Source: Virgibacillus_F necropolis_A (GTDB lineage: Bacteria > Bacillota > Bacilli > Bacillales > Amphibacillaceae). Taken from it: a stretch of DNA of 64,000 nucleotides. Below are positions 17,649-25,884 of the stretch, piece after piece (position 1 is the stretch's first letter; each line of letters opens with the position of its first letter). The stretch spans positions 2,046,001-2,110,000 of the forward strand of contig NZ_CP084992.1 of NCBI RefSeq assembly GCF_044793635.1. The letters run 5' to 3'. The translations under genes were made by a program, and so were the position numbers. The notes beneath the pieces were generated by a model that saw only the letters and a program-made list of their open reading frames with translations, was not told the origin of the DNA and did no database searches.

Positions 17649-17783
17649 TTATTTCAACCTATCAGCTAAACAGGATTGGATAGAGTTTGGTAATGATCGA
17701 AAGAATAGTCCTTTATATTTTATATCTAATAGCCCGGCAACGAAAAAAATAACAATGATTATTAATATAGGCGGCTTCTTCAC
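17649..17783 (-). CDS. Small single-membrane-segment protein (44 aa)
   Basis: A GTG start preceded by a perfect GGAGG with 7-base spacing opens a 44-codon frame. The product starts MKKPPILIIIVIFFVAGLLD, a lysine-flanked hydrophobic helix, and continues with a basic tail (KYKGLFF..). It is too short for most gene finders. The combination of a strong ribosome site and a clean membrane segment argues that it is real. Function unknown; it lies just outside the att-like site at 17840. Confidence 0.5.
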   Translation of the reverse strand: MKKPPILIIIVIFFVAGLLDIKYKGLFFRSLPNSIQSCLADRLK

Positions 17784-17839
17784 TTTGATTTCCTCCAATT
17801 GTTCTTATTTTAAATTCAGGACTCCCATGAAAATTATTA

Positions 17840-17867
17840 TCTTACCTCACTTATGATACGGTTCTCC
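17840..17867 (-). other. att-like repeat of the rlmH 3' end, left copy
   Basis: On the minus strand the site reads GAACCGTATCATAAGTGA followed by GGTAAGA. The end of rlmH (30619-30647) has GAACCGTATCACAAATAG followed by TGGTAAGA. The two are direct repeats. The motif corresponds to the rlmH target used by SCC elements in staphylococci (GAAGC.TATCATAA type). Confidence 0.6.
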
Positions 17868-17918
17868 ATGCCGCCGGTTTGAAGGGTAAAATAAAAACAA
17901 AATGAAAAGGTAGACATA

Positions 17919-17945
17919 AGCCAATTTTGGCTTATGTCTTTTTAT
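17919..17945. terminator. Terminator of the NUDIX gene region
   Basis: AGACATAAGCC and GGCTTATGTCT form an 11-bp perfect stem with an AATTTT loop, followed by TTTTA on +. It is nearly identical to the hairpin at 17252-17290. Confidence 0.75.
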
Positions 17946-17966
17946 GATTAAACTCTAAAAGACGCC

Positions 17967-18579
17967 TTAACTAATAACATCAACAAAGTGAGCAAGAATT
18001 TTTGCAGTCAGACCCCAAATAACCTTATCCTCATATATGAAGAAATATTCGTCGATTTTTCCTGCGCGCCAATTATAATCATGACCACCAACAATTAGAT
18101 CAAATGGAAAGTCGTCCTCGGGTACCATTTTCACGTCTATAGAATAAATTTTTGGACGCCTTTTTAGAAAGAAGGATAATGGTACTGTAAATACTTCTTC
18201 GACTTCTGCGGGATTCGGTTTGAAAGATTCTTCGCCATCAATGAACCCTACGTGCGGATAAACAATCATTCCAAATGGAGATACCAGAATCTAATGGGAA
18301 AACATCGGAAATTTGCTCTTTATTAATTCCTAATTCTTCTTCTGTCTCTCTTATTGCTGCAAACTGATCAGTTATATCCCGCCTATCCATTTTTCCTCCT
18401 GGAAAACAGATCTCTCCAGGCTGTCTTCTTAATTTATGTGAACGAACCTCAAAAAGAATATGTATTCCGTTCTCCTTTTGAATGAGCGGCAATAGGACAG
18501 CAAACTTGGAAAACTCCTCACTTCCAAGAATAGAAGAAGAATGTTCTTTTACTTTTTCGCGGATTGTTTTCGAATCCAT
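17967..18579 (-). pseudogene. Frameshifted NUDIX hydrolase, NudL/CoA-pyrophosphatase type
   Basis: The 5' frame (18579 to about 18280) encodes residues with R-S-x-x-LR..PGEICFPGGKMDRRD and IRETEEELGI, the NudL-type NUDIX box with its UPF0035 motif. The 3' frame carries MIVYPHVGFIDGEESFKPNPAEVEEVF..PLSFFL, the usual second half. The halves join if one base is restored near 18281-18290 (reading ...FPLD.LVSPFGMIVYPHVG). Thus either a single-base deletion disrupted the gene or there is a sequence error. Intact homologues hydrolyse CoA and related diphosphates. Confidence 0.8.
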
Positions 18580-18776
18580 GTACTCACCTCAAACTTATAT
18601 GCTTAATTTTACTATAGCACAATTGACAGTTTATTTGGATAACTGGGAGATACGGATACAAGAAGGAAGTGTAAATTCAGTTGAATTCTGTTAGTTAATT
18701 TATCGTCAACCTGATCATTTTGTACGAATATTTCATTCACCTTGTCCCATACTAATGCAAAAAAGGAGGGACATTC

Positions 18777-18944
18777 TTGGCTAAACGAACAAAGAAAAAT
18801 GACGCACAGCAAAAGAATAAACAAGGATTTGATTCCAGTAAAACGGATTCGGAATTCTCTAAGGAATTCAGTGGTAGTGCCAATGCAAATCGGGCACACA
18901 AAAAGAAAGCAAAAAAAGAAAGAGCATCTAAAACACAAAATTAA
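18777..18944 (+). CDS. Small Gln/Lys-rich protein, gamma-type SASP-like
   Basis: A TTG start with AAAGGAGGG upstream opens a 55-residue frame that starts MAKRTKKNDAQQKNKQ and contains EFSKEFSGSANANRAHKKK. The pattern of Asn/Gln-rich stretches around an E-F-S/A segment resembles gamma-type small acid-soluble spore proteins, which supply amino acids on germination. Similarity is weak, so the family assignment is a suggestion. It is followed by a second small gene. Confidence 0.5.
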   Translation: MAKRTKKNDAQQKNKQGFDSSKTDSEFSKEFSGSANANRAHKKKAKKERASKTQN

Positions 18945-18972
18945 TGGATTATGAAAAGGAGTACTTATAAAT

Positions 18973-19098
18973 ATGGCTAAACCTAAACAAGAACAAGAAC
19001 GAGAATGGAGAGACAGAAAAGAATCACAAAATCCACACGGAAAAGTTAAATCTTTTGAGCAGCTAGCTAACGATGCAAAAAAGGTTGAAAAAAAGTAG
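18973..19098 (+). CDS. Small charged protein (41 aa)
   Basis: ATG with GGAGTACTT upstream; product MAKPKQEQEREWRDRKESQN followed by PHGKVKSFEQLANDAKKVEKK. It is fully hydrophilic and probably helical. It lies 28 bases after the SASP-like gene and before a clear terminator, so the two small genes form a unit and may be sporulation genes (inference). I do not recognise the family. Confidence 0.5.
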   Translation: MAKPKQEQEREWRDRKESQNPHGKVKSFEQLANDAKKVEKK

Positions 19099-19117
19099 GT
19101 CGACAAAAAGTGAATTT

Positions 19118-19147
19118 AAAGCAGTGGGGGCGGACTCCCACTGCTTT
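19118..19147. terminator. Terminator between convergent units
   Basis: AAAGCAGTGGG and CCCACTGCTTT form an 11-bp perfect stem around GGCGGACT. It can serve the small-gene unit on + and the membrane gene on -. Confidence 0.85.
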
Positions 19148-19152
19148 ACTAT

Positions 19153-19641
19153 CTACAGACTTACAAGCAGGCTGAAGACTAAAGAACCTATCATGACTGC
19201 TCCGATAATTCCCAATGTTCGGTACGCAATCTTATCGGAGGCGGATTTCAGCACACCAATAAAACCAACGATTCCGGCAACAGGTAGTAATAGATGAGCA
19301 ATAGTGACTAGAAAAAACAACGTCTCAGACGGCCTTGTGATGTCAGGAATAACTTGGGAAAAGTTGACTAGATTCAGTAACATCCACAATACAGAAAGCA
19401 CACCAATTCCGATTGCACCTGCACGTGGCCGCAACCAAGTAAGTAATAGTACGATTATAAACAACACATTGGCGATGGCCAGCGGTGGAATAAATTGCTT
19501 TAAAATAAACACCATTGGAATAGCATTCACCACAATCATGGCAATAGCTACTATACGTTGCAGAGTCAGCCATCCCCTCATCGTTCTAACTGAAGGAATA
19601 GTTTCCCCTTCCGATTCATGTTTTATTTCTTCATTACTCAT
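19153..19641 (-). CDS. Multi-pass membrane protein, unknown family
   Basis: 162 residues with a hydrophilic start (MSNEEIKHESEGETIPSVRT) and four to five membrane segments. ATG 19641 follows GGGG at proper spacing and is preferred over the longer frame. No catalytic or ligand motif stands out. It is monocistronic. Confidence 0.65.
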   Translation of the reverse strand: MSNEEIKHESEGETIPSVRTMRGWLTLQRIVAIAMIVVNAIPMVFILKQFIPPLAIANVLFIIVLLLTWLRPRAGAIGIGVLSVLWMLLNLVNFSQVIPDITRPSETLFFLVTIAHLLLPVAGIVGFIGVLKSASDKIAYRTLGIIGAVMIGSLVFSLLVSL

Positions 19642-19788
19642 ATTAATTTCCCCTTTAGTAACCATTTTGATAGATTAACAACTAATCTGCCTTCACTATC
19701 ATAGCTACTAAATCTGAATTAATTATAAATAAATCATAAAGAAAGCATAAAAAACACAAAAGTTAAGTGTATATATAGGGATCCCTTA

Positions 19789-21105
19789 TTAATTAGTAGC
19801 GTTTCTTTCCGCTTTCCCTTTCTCTCCAAAATGTGGAAAACCAATCAAAATGGATATTACTCCACACACCCCAATTAATACCGGATAATATGAATATTGC
19901 AATATGCTAACCGGTGAAATTTGTGCGACTCCTGCCGCTACAAGTAATTGTGCTCCATATGGGAGTAATCCTTGAATACAGCACGAAAAAACATCAAGCA
20001 AGCTTGCCGATTTACGCGAATCAATTCCATACTTATCCGCAATATTTTTGGCTAGTGGACCGGTAATGATAATAGAAATCGTATTATTTGCCGTCGAAAG
20101 ATCAGTTAAACCCACAAGTCCAGCAATGCTAAATTCAGCGCCCTTTTTTGATTTTATATTGCGAGTAACCCTGTAAAGCAGATAATCGATGCCACCATTA
20201 TGTTTGATTACTTCCACCATACCAGCAATCAAAATGGCAAGGAATGCAATTTCATACATTCCAGCCATCCCTTCGCCAATTTTTTGGATAATACTCATCA
20301 ACTGATAACTGCCATCCACTAACCCGATAACTCCTGCAAATACTACCCCAATGGAAAGTACGAGGAACACATTTACCCCTGCTAGTGCAGTGATAAGTAC
20401 ACAAATGTATGGCAAGACCTTAATCCAGCTATAGGATTGTTGTGTGATGGTTGCTTGTTCCCCCATTGTTATAATTCCGAGAATAATACATGTGATGATC
20501 GCCGCTGGTAAGACAATGAAAAAATTCACTTTAAACTTATCTCTCATTTTTGTACCTTGTGTTCTTACCGCTGCAATCGTCGTATCCGAAATAAATGACA
20601 AGTTATCACCGAACATTGCACCTCCAATGACAGCTGCCATTGAAAGTGTCAGCGAAATATCTGTTTGACCACTAATTCCGACCCCTATTGGTGCAAGCGC
20701 TACAATCGTTCCCATGCTTGTCCCCATAGATAAAGAAATAAAACAAGCAATAACAAATATACCTACCATTAATAAATTTTGTGGTACAACCGACAGCGCA
20801 AGATTTACCGTGGAATCAACAGCACCCATCCCTTTTGCCACTTCGGAAAATGCCCCAGCTAAAAGGAAGATAACTACCATTAACATAATGTTCGTATTCC
20901 CAGCACCCTTACAAAAGATTTCAACCTTCTGATCAAACGACTCTTTCCGATTCATGGCTAAAGCAACTGCAGCAGCAATCGCAATAGCCACAATCACTGG
21001 AAATGTATAAAAATCTCCTGTTACAACGCCAGATCCAATAAATAATAATAAAAACACTACAAACGGCACTAATGCCCATGGATTCCCTTTTCTGTCTGCA
21101 CTCAT
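19789..21105 (-). CDS. NhaC-family Na+/H+ antiporter
   Basis: 438 residues with 11-12 membrane segments. Conserved elements of the NhaC family are FLLAGAFSEVAKGMGAVDSTVNLAL, SLSMGTSMGTIVALAPIG, MFGDNLSFISDTTIAAVRTQG and TDLSTANNTISIIITGPLAK (positions about 80-105, 125-145, 165-185 and 330-350). It would expel Na+ or exchange related organic ions, fitting a salt-tolerant host. ATG 21105 follows GGGGTG. A MITE sits 24 bp upstream of the start and must affect or supply the leader. Confidence 0.88.
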   Translation of the reverse strand: MSADRKGNPWALVPFVVFLLLFIGSGVVTGDFYTFPVIVAIAIAAAVALAMNRKESFDQKVEIFCKGAGNTNIMLMVVIFLLAGAFSEVAKGMGAVDSTVNLALSVVPQNLLMVGIFVIACFISLSMGTSMGTIVALAPIGVGISGQTDISLTLSMAAVIGGAMFGDNLSFISDTTIAAVRTQGTKMRDKFKVNFFIVLPAAIITCIILGIITMGEQATITQQSYSWIKVLPYICVLITALAGVNVFLVLSIGVVFAGVIGLVDGSYQLMSIIQKIGEGMAGMYEIAFLAILIAGMVEVIKHNGGIDYLLYRVTRNIKSKKGAEFSIAGLVGLTDLSTANNTISIIITGPLAKNIADKYGIDSRKSASLLDVFSCCIQGLLPYGAQLLVAAGVAQISPVSILQYSYYPVLIGVCGVISILIGFPHFGEKGKAERNATN

Positions 21106-21129
21106 GAAGAACACCCCACTATTTTTCAC

Positions 21130-21351
21130 GAGGCCACTGAAAAAGTGGTGGATTTCAAAAATTTAACTTTACACCTTAACTTAGCATTTCGAATATACGG
21201 AGGCTCCTGCGGGAAGCAAGAGATAGGCGAGACCCCGCAGGACGGCAGTCCGAGGAGGCTTGACACTCGCCCTAAGGTGCGCGAAGTATATTCGAATATG
21301 CGATGGTGGATCCACATATTTAGTACTATATTTAACTTTTTCAGTAGCCTC
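21130..21351. mobile_element. MITE, 222 bp, with 9-bp target duplication
   Basis: The ends are inverted repeats: GAGGCCACTGAAAAAGT at the left and, reversed, GAGGCTACTGAAAAAGT at the right (16 of 17 identical). The element is flanked by the perfect 9-bp direct repeat ATTTTTCAC at 21121-21129 and 21352-21360. It encodes no protein. The ends resemble those of IS1182-type elements in Bacillaceae (from memory). The interior carries the CTCCTGCGGGAA and GAGACCCCGCAG motifs also seen in the elements at 5674 and 48045. Confidence 0.9.
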
Positions 21352-21363
21352 ATTTTTCACACG

Positions 21364-21403
21364 AAAAGACCCCTTCTTATCAAACAACAAGAAGAGGTCT
21401 TAT
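21364..21403 (-). terminator. Hairpin in the nhaC leader or upstream terminator
   Basis: AAGACCTCTTCTT and AAGAAGGGGTCTT pair on the minus strand around GTTGTTTGAT, followed by TTCG. It lies upstream of the MITE relative to nhaC. It could terminate upstream transcription or act as an attenuator. Confidence 0.5.
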
Positions 21404-21559
21404 AATCAATAAAACACAGTTCTTATCTTAACAAATCAACAAAATATATTTATAAAATAAACCAAAGAATACAATATTTCACTTCTCTTCGCAAGGTCTA
21501 GATAACAGAATAGCACTTTTGCCATTACAAATAAAACCCAGCCTTTTGTAATTTTATCG

Positions 21560-21691
21560 TTAGATACCCGTTACCTTTAATCGATTCTTCTCTAAGTATG
21601 CTAAAACTTCCTCTTTACCTAAGCCTTGCATTTTCGCTTCCAAAATCAACTTAACCCATTCTTTATCGAGCGTTATATTCTTATTAGACAA
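21560..21691 (-). CDS. Orphan SinI/SlrA-like anti-repressor
   Basis: A 43-residue frame with a TTG start, preceded by AGGGGG at good spacing. The sequence L-D-K-E-W-V-K-L-I-L-E-A-K-M-Q-G-L-G-K-E-E-V-L-A followed by YLEKN matches the SinI dimerisation domain, whose known partner is the same domain at the C-terminus of SinR. It has no attached HTH and no sinR neighbour, like B. subtilis SlrA. A target elsewhere in the genome is expected, with a role in biofilm or motility switching (inference). Confidence 0.72.
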   Translation of the reverse strand: MSNKNITLDKEWVKLILEAKMQGLGKEEVLAYLEKNRLKVTGI

Positions 21692-21767
21692 TTCCCCATT
21701 CCCCCTAATTTTATCTATAATCTATTTAAATTAATACATCCCCTCACTTCTTCAGCTGTATGAACAA

Positions 21768-21920
21768 ATGCGCAAGCGCCCGTTTAGCGACGTATGGATT
21801 GGACTGAACCGTATGAGATAAAGGAAACACGGTAAGCGTAAACGAACCGATGTTGACTTATCGTAAGGAGGTAAAGGAAATCCACTAGTCGCTGGGCGCT
21901 GAAGCTGGACGTGGCCCTGC
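21768..21920. repeat. Hairpin-forming intergenic repeat
   Basis: AGCGCCCGTTTAGCGACG at 21776-21793 pairs with AGTCGCTGGGCGCT at 21887-21900, and inner blocks also pair (GGATT with AATCC; CGGTAAG with CTTATCG). The result is a long imperfect stem-loop. The sequence resembles a widespread Bacillaceae intergenic repeat I recall from other genomes (CACGGTAAGCG, TTATCGTAAGGAGGTAAAGG). The 64-codon frame over it on the minus strand is not credible as a gene. Confidence 0.7.
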
Positions 21921-22194
21921 ATAGTGACCAAAATATTCAATGTCACATTTTATACTTTCCTTACACATAAAAAATGTCATTTATCATCATATTTAAACTT
22001 AAAATAAATTGGTTGTTGGCGAGTATAAAAATTACTAACAATTTCAAATTACCATGGGTATTTTTTCCTGCATAGTAACTAAAGTTATATTTTAACAACT
22101 TTTATTCCTAAAAATGCTTTTATGTAGAAGGAAACAGAAGGCCAATGTCAAATATATACAATAGTAGTAATAAGTATACTCAGGAGGAAACAAG

Positions 22195-24441
22195 ATGGAG
22201 GAAAAGCAAGGAATATATATACCGGTGAGGTTTAACACAATGTTAAACAGGGCTCTGCGTAACAAAAGCACATTCATTACAGCACCAGCTGGATATGGAA
22301 AAACAACCCTCGTCATGCATTGGAGTCAGCTATCCATACATTCATTTGTATGGCTTGAAATGATGAGCTCATTTAATAACCCAGTTACTTTATCTACCCA
22401 TTTAAAACGAGTCGTCGATGAAACATTAAACAATAAAGTGGTAATTGTAATAGATCATGTACATCTCTTAGAGCAACCGGAAGCATTCGCTGAATTAAAT
22501 AAATCGATGCTACAGGCACCTCCTCGCATTACTTTTATCCTACTTTCACGTAAAGCCTTACCATATTTAAAAAACTCTTCGGCTCTACAACATCAAACTT
22601 ATCAACTTGACGCGGAGGAAATAAAGTTCTCCCGTGAAGAGGCTGAAGTATGGCTATCCCTACGATCTTCCTATTCAATTGAATTAACTGAAAATCAACT
22701 AACAGACCTACATACAATAACTGACTGTTGTCCTGCTTTACTTCAAATTGCCTACCAACATTATGTTCAACATGATAGACCAATAATTGATGATCAAGGC
22801 AGAGTAGCTCCATTGCTAGAGGATTATTTGCTTAATGAATGGCTAGGGCAACTTCCTAAGGATACCTTACAGCAATTACGACCGTTAGTCATACCACCCT
22901 ATTTATCATTTGACTTCGCAAAGGAATTAATGCAAACGGAGACTGAGCCTCTCTTTCATATTCTTGAACAGCATTTAATTCTAACTAAATCTCTAGTAAA
23001 TAACCGTTGGCTGCATCGTTTTCATCCACTAGTAAGGGCTATTATCAATGAAAGATTTTCTTTGTTTGATAACGAGCTAAAAGTGAGGGGAAAAACGGCT
23101 ATATTTTTGGAAAAAGAAGGATTACTCAAAGAAGCTATTGAGGTAGCAATCCAAGGCCACAATCCGAGGTTGGCACTGCAATATATAAAGAAAATTGCTC
23201 CAGAAACTCTTTTATTTCAGGATTATAAAACACTACAAGACTGGCTGAATCGCTTGGGTCCTAAGCAATTTTCTCAGGATGAAGAAATCCTTTCGCTTTA
23301 TAATTGGGTTTTAACTATGCTGAATTTATCCAATGATTTAGACCCTCTTATTACGGATACAAAGAAAGATCTATGGACACCATTTATATCGCTTAATCAA
23401 GGTAGTATGCCCTTTATTAGTAATCATTTTGGATTCGAGGGTGATATCAATAGGGTATTAAGTGAATACCAGGTTTCTGGCTACAAGGATGAATATCCAG
23501 CATTCTCGCCTTTCCGTCATTTAGCAATTGCAGAAGCGTCTTATGAACAAAACAACATAAGCGTAGCAAGGCTAAATTTAGAACAAGTATGGCTATCAAT
23601 AAAGTCAAATGATTTTCCTGGACTGTCCATTCCCGCATTATGGTTGGACCTGCTTTGTCATAAATCGGAAGGTAGGATACAAAAAACACACTATATTATC
23701 CAGGAAATTTACTATCGATCCCTACATACTTCCATTCCGGCTTGGAGAAGAATGGGTAAAGCGTCAAGAACATACGTCCAACTTCAGGAAGGTCTTCATG
23801 ATGAAGCTGAAGAATGGGTATTTGAGCAAAAGAGTTTGATGAACATCAATTGGGATCAATGGACAAGCTTTGAATATTTTACTTTAACTCGAGCCTTACT
23901 CGCTTTTCAAGAGACGGAAGAAGCTAACTATTTGCTCAACCGAATGATTACATCGAAATCTTTTGGAAAAAATCAAAGCGTTCACCTGAAGCGAAGGATT
24001 CTTCAAACGATTACATCAATCAAATTAGAACGACATTCAGAAGCGAAGATCTTTTTACAAGAAGCCTAAGAAATCGGATATAAATATGGCTACACAAGAG
24101 CCTTTCTTGATGAGGATCCTACTTTATTCTTAATTTTCCCTGATGTTGAAAAAGAACTTCCTACCCATTTGCAACAATACAGCGAACAATTATTACGATT
24201 AGTTAATAAAGAAGAGTTAAAAGAAATCAATGTCAATCCCAAAATGAAAGAGGCATTAACACTTCGCGAACTTGAGATCATTAAATATATTCGGAAGGGA
24301 TTCTCTAATCAAGCCATTGGCAAGCAAATGCATATAAAAGAAGGTACAGTGAAAGGTCATCTTAACCGGATTTTCAAAAAGTTAAATGTTAGAAATAGAA
24401 TACAAGCTGTCAAAACTGCTGAAAACCAACTGTTGCTTTAA
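22195..24441 (+). pseudogene. MalT-like LuxR regulator interrupted by one in-frame stop
   Basis: The frame runs 748 codons with one TAA at 24067-24069 (codon 625). The first part has a P-loop (APAGYGKTT, 31-39), a Walker-B-like VVIVIDHVHLL, and the TPR-like middle of MalT/AcoK regulators. After the stop the same frame continues with GYTRAFLDEDP and ends with a LuxR HTH (LTLRELEIIKYIRKGFSNQA..EGTVKGHLNRIFKKL). GGAGG precedes the ATG. With the stop, the sensor lacks its DNA-binding domain. Function lost unless readthrough or reinitiation (TTG at 24169) occurs. Confidence 0.87.
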
Positions 24442-24498
24442 GCTGATACCTTGGTTAAAAGGACAGGAGTTCGGATTTGGAATTCCGCTGGGATATAA

Positions 24499-24542
24499 AA
24501 CAATTCCCCGAACAATAATGTTTGGGGAATTGTTTATATCAT
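24499..24542. terminator. Bidirectional terminator
   Basis: ACAATTCCCC and GGGGAATTGT pair around a 14-base loop, with A/T runs on both sides (ATAAA before and TTATATC after). Confidence 0.8.
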
Positions 24543-24646
24543 CTTCTTTAATTGTATGGACTTGGCGTTTTTCCGTAAAACTGCAGCCATTACTTTCATC
24601 TTGATTCCGGAAAATAACGAATCCACTTATGAAAAAGTTTTTTCGC

Positions 24647-25066
24647 TTAAATAAAATTATTTAACTTCTCATAAATGCTTAATAAATGCTGCCTTTCCTC
24701 TTCTGTTAATTTTTCAAACAGATCTCTACGCAATGTTTGCCCCTCATTATGTGCTTTGTTAAGCATATCAATTCCCTTGTCTGTAATTGCTAAGTAATTA
24801 ATCCTCCGGTCGCCATCATCTACAAGTCGAGTAGCTAATTCTTTTTGAACAAGTTTTTCAGATAAGTGAGTTAAAGATGGTGGAGTTAATTCTAAAGCTC
24901 GTGCAATATCCGAGGGACGACTTTTTCCATTTTTGTTCAAGTGGCTGAGTACAAGAATATGGGAGATACCGAGGCTTTCTTTGAACATTTTATTCCACTG
25001 AATAATTAAATTGTTCGTGACCTGGTCCATGGAATGAATAAGTTCAAAAATAGTTTGTTCCTTCAT
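24647..25066 (-). CDS. MarR-family regulator
   Basis: 139 residues. The wing-helix core is HILVLSHLNKNGKSRPSDIARALELTPPSLTHLSEKLVQKELATRLVDDGDRRINYLAITDKG (about 36-98), with the conserved D-x-R-R wing. It follows the two SDR genes on the same strand 71 bases downstream, and a MarR-type dyad lies before the first SDR gene, so it probably represses the whole operon. The inducer is unknown. Confidence 0.88.
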   Translation of the reverse strand: MKEQTIFELIHSMDQVTNNLIIQWNKMFKESLGISHILVLSHLNKNGKSRPSDIARALELTPPSLTHLSEKLVQKELATRLVDDGDRRINYLAITDKGIDMLNKAHNEGQTLRRDLFEKLTEEERQHLLSIYEKLNNFI

Positions 25067-25137
25067 TTGCTTTAATCCCTACTTTCCATACTAATAAGTG
25101 CCCCAAGGAAAAGAGGCTCTTACTGTATATAACTATT

Positions 25138-25872
25138 CTATTGAGCGGAAAACCCACCGTCAATAACTAATTCCGAACCAGTGATGTAAGATGATTCATC
25201 TGATGCTAAGAACAACGCTGCGTTTGCAATATCTTCAGGTCTACCTAACCGTTGGAGCGGTGTTGCTTGAACTAAACGATCTAGAAGCTCTTTAGATGTG
25301 CTTAATGATTGAGTCATTGGGGTTTCAATTATTCCTGGAAAAAGAGTATTCACACGTACTCCTTGACGGCCAAAAGTCGTTGCTGCCGCTTTAGACATCG
25401 CACGCACTGCCCCTTTGGACGCAGAATAATGATTAAATCCTTGGCCGATTTGGGCAGTATAAGAAGAAATATTAATAATTGAACCTTTCTTTTGAGCAGC
25501 CATATATGGAGCCACATGCTTTATACCTGCAAATGGACCAAAGCCATTAATGGAAAGCATTTTTTGCCAATCATCGATATTGATTTCCTGGTATGGTTTT
25601 TCTGATGAAATACCAGCGTTATTAACAAGTATATCAATTTTTCCGAAGCGATTGTTCACTTCCTCGGCTAATACCTTCCACTCATCATCTGAAGCAACAT
25701 TTAATTTCAGCCCATATACATCTTCCTTTTGACTTGCTTTTTCGAGTGCTTCCTCATTTATATCTGCGGCAATGACAATTGCGCCTTCTTGACTGAACAG
25801 ATCGACCATACGTTCACCAATTCCTGAAGCTCCCCCAGTAATTATTACTACTTTATTATCTAATCGTCCCAT
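25138..25872 (-). CDS. Short-chain dehydrogenase/reductase
   Basis: 244 residues of the classical SDR family: cofactor motif TGGASGIG (12-19), NNAG near 87, catalytic S-Y-K with YSASKGA around 151-157, and the C-terminal YITGSELVIDGGFS. An Asp (AADIN) after the second strand suggests preference for NAD(H). Twelve bases separate it from the SDR gene upstream. The substrate is unknown; neighbours suggest a detoxification or catabolic pair. Confidence 0.88.
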   Translation of the reverse strand: MGRLDNKVVIITGGASGIGERMVDLFSQEGAIVIAADINEEALEKASQKEDVYGLKLNVASDDEWKVLAEEVNNRFGKIDILVNNAGISSEKPYQEINIDDWQKMLSINGFGPFAGIKHVAPYMAAQKKGSIINISSYTAQIGQGFNHYSASKGAVRAMSKAAATTFGRQGVRVNTLFPGIIETPMTQSLSTSKELLDRLVQATPLQRLGRPEDIANAALFLASDESSYITGSELVIDGGFSAQ

Positions 25873-25884
25873 TTTAAATCCTCC

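Noticed and set aside
18612..19106. 164-codon minus-strand frame rich in Phe, Ser and Cys
   Set aside because: Antisense of the two small hydrophilic genes; Lys/AAA-rich plus-strand coding gives Phe-rich shadows.
19304..19678. 124-codon plus-strand frame
   Set aside because: Antisense shadow of the membrane protein gene on the minus strand; its Thr/Ile-rich composition mirrors the membrane helices.
21796..21816. Further att-like site (GAACCGTATGAGATAAAGG)
   Set aside because: It is part of the widespread hairpin repeat, runs on the other strand and diverges after GAACCGTAT.
21752..21946. 64-codon frame on the minus strand
   Set aside because: It covers the hairpin repeat; no ribosome site and repeat-like composition.
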